From Kiritimatiellia bacterium (GTDB lineage Bacteria > Verrucomicrobiota > Kiritimatiellia > SLAD01): a stretch of 6,474 nucleotides of DNA. The first letter of the stretch is position 1. Every line of letters begins with the position of its first letter. The notes below the pieces were generated by a model that searched no databases, was not told where the DNA came from, and was given only the letters and a program-made list of their open reading frames with translations. Both the position numbers and the translations under genes were made by a program. The stretch is from positions 1 to 6,474 of the forward strand of contig SKZA01000254.1 in NCBI GenBank assembly GCA_007127595.1, written 5' to 3'. Below, in pieces: positions 5,205-6,474 of this stretch.

Positions 5205-6474
5205 ATGAGCAAATCAACAAATAATGATACACAGGCGCACGATATCGAAACGCGTGAATGGATCGAGTCACTGGAAGACGTCCTTCGTCTTTCCGGGCCA
5301 AGCCGGGTGCAACAACTCTTGCGCGAATTGGAAATCCGGGCGCACGGGCACGGGGTCCAGCTCCCCTTCACGGCGAACACGCCGTATATCAACACGATCC
5401 ATTTCGACGACCAACCGCCCTACCCCGGCAATCGCGAAGTAGAGTGGCGCATCAAGTCGATCTTGCGCTGGAATGCGATGGCCATGGTGGTCCGGGCCAA
5501 CAAGGCCGACGCCAGTATCGGCGGGCATATTTCAACCTACGCCTCCGCCGCAACCCTGTATGAGGTCGGTTTCAACCATTTCTTCCGCGCGGCGACCAAG
5601 GAACATCCCGGCGATCTCGTTTATTACCAGGGCCATGCCAGTCCCGGCATCTATGCGCGCGCCTTTCTTGAAGGGCGTCTATCCGCAAAAAAATTGACCA
5701 ATTTCCGCCGCGAACTCGCGCCCGGCGGCGGACTGTCCTCCTACCCGCATCCGTGGCTCATGCCCGAATTCTGGCGGTTTCCGACCGTATCGATGGGGCT
5801 GGGTCCCATCATGTCCATCTACCATGCCCGCTTCGTGCGGTACATGGAAGATCGCGGCCTGCGCCCGCCGACCGACCAGAAGGTTTGGGCCTTTCTCGGC
5901 GACGGCGAAACGGATGAGCCGGAGACACTGGGCGCCATCACACTCGCCTCGCGCGAACAATTGGACAACCTGATCTTTGTCATCAACTGTAACCTCCAGC
6001 GTCTGGACGGCCCGGTTCGCGGGAACGGGCGGATCATTCAGGAACTCGAAGCGACGTTTCGCGGCGCGGGTTGGAATGTGATCAAGGTGATTTGGGGCGG
6101 CGACTGGGATCCGTTGCTGATGGCGGATAAGGAAGGGTTGCTTGTGAAGCGATTCCACGAAGTTGTGGACGGGCAATACCAGAAATATACCGTTTCCAAA
6201 GGCAACTATATCCGCGACCACTTTTTTGGGAAATATCCCCAGTTGCAGGATCTTGTGAAGCATCTATCGGATGAGAAACTTGAGCGGCTGCGCCGCGGCG
6301 GCCATGATCCGGAGAAGGTGTACGCCGCCTATAAGGCCGCTGTTGAATCCAAGGGCAAACCGACCGTCATCCTGGCCCAGACCATCAAGGGATACGGGAT
6401 GGGCGAAAGCGGCGAAGGCAAGAACATCACGCACCAGCAGAAGAAACTGAACGAAGAAGAGCTGGCACAATTTC
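5205..6474 (+). CDS. aceE: Pyruvate dehydrogenase E1 component, homodimeric type, 3' end outside the window
   Basis: The frame is open from ATG 5205 to the window end, giving 423 complete codons of a protein usually near 890 residues. It is the thiamine-diphosphate-dependent E1 that decarboxylates pyruvate and transfers the acetyl group to the lipoyl domain of E2 (AceF) in the cytoplasmic pyruvate dehydrogenase complex, producing acetyl-CoA. The N-terminal region ETREWIESLEDVLR matches the E2-interacting start of the family. His108 in GGHIS, His144 in QGHASPG, the ThDP/Mg site GDGETDEPET at 232-241 (Asp233), NCNLQRLDG with Asn261 and Asn263-Gln265, and His410 in the active-site loop GEGKNITHQ match known E. 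coli AceE active-site positions (His106, His142, Asp230, Asn260, Gln262, His407) at offsets of only 2-3 residues. FNHFFR, YARAFLEGRL, SSYPHPWLMPEFW and IKGYGMG are further signatures. The second half, with the catalytic Glu of the pyrimidine domain, lies beyond the window. aceF and lpd often follow aceE, but this cannot be seen here. Confidence 0.97.
   Translation, partial: MSKSTNNDTQAHDIETREWIESLEDVLRLSGPSRVQQLLRELEIRAHGHGVQLPFTANTPYINTIHFDDQPPYPGNREVEWRIKSILRWNAMAMVVRANKADASIGGHISTYASAATLYEVGFNHFFRAATKEHPGDLVYYQGHASPGIYARAFLEGRLSAKKLTNFRRELAPGGGLSSYPHPWLMPEFWRFPTVSMGLGPIMSIYHARFVRYMEDRGLRPPTDQKVWAFLGDGETDEPETLGAITLASREQLDNLIFVINCNLQRLDGPVRGNGRIIQELEATFRGAGWNVIKVIWGGDWDPLLMADKEGLLVKRFHEVVDGQYQKYTVSKGNYIRDHFFGKYPQLQDLVKHLSDEKLERLRRGGHDPEKVYAAYKAAVESKGKPTVILAQTIKGYGMGESGEGKNITHQQKKLNEEELAQF

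Noticed and set aside
5679..6263. 194-codon minus-strand frame
   Set aside because: It is wholly antisense to aceE, whose catalytic motifs are unmistakable on the + strand.
1..6474. CRISPR array, tRNA/rRNA genes, transposase or complete defence system
   Set aside because: No regularly spaced repeats, no tRNA T-arm/acceptor pattern, and no nuclease, helicase, reverse transcriptase or transposase motifs were seen on either strand.

Overview
The window looks like a piece of a bacterial chromosome from a fairly GC-rich organism. Sampled lines inside the kinase and aceE genes run at roughly 60% GC or more, while sampled lines of the central small-gene block are nearer 45-50%. The homodimeric-type pyruvate dehydrogenase E1, a hybrid PAS/GAF histidine kinase and poorly conserved small envelope proteins fit a Gram-negative lineage. 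The 'TNV-x-DG-x-TV-x-VTNVV' style of the last lipoprotein-like gene reminded me of Verrucomicrobia/Kiritimatiellota-type proteins, but that placement is a guess. All supported genes read on the + strand.

Layout. (1) Bases 1-1979: the 3' part of a hybrid sensor histidine kinase (GAF-PAS-HisKA-HATPase-REC), open at the left edge. (2) 1980-2303: non-coding, with a weak hairpin and a possible promoter. (3) 2304-3768: three small envelope genes of unknown function: a lipoprotein, a four-helix membrane protein that probably starts at an ATT codon overlapping the lipoprotein stop, and a second four-helix membrane protein with a very strong ribosome binding site. (4) 3769-3970: a spacer with a long imperfect hairpin and a short reading frame whose start copies the start of the next gene. 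(5) 3971-4561: a membrane-anchored or lipoprotein-like secreted protein with a beta-rich C-terminal domain. (6) 4562-5204: a gene-poor stretch holding what looks like the 3' half of a decayed small secreted beta-barrel gene, a possible minus-strand remnant, and the aceE promoter region. (7) 5205-6474: the first 423 codons of aceE, running off the right edge; every catalytic residue expected in this half is in place.

The two ends are recognisable signalling and central-metabolism genes. The middle is accessory-looking: small, lower in GC, with no recognisable family and with gene debris. Nothing in the sequence ties the small envelope genes to the kinase or to aceE beyond proximity and shared strand. 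I see no CRISPR array, tRNA, rRNA, transposase or complete defence system.
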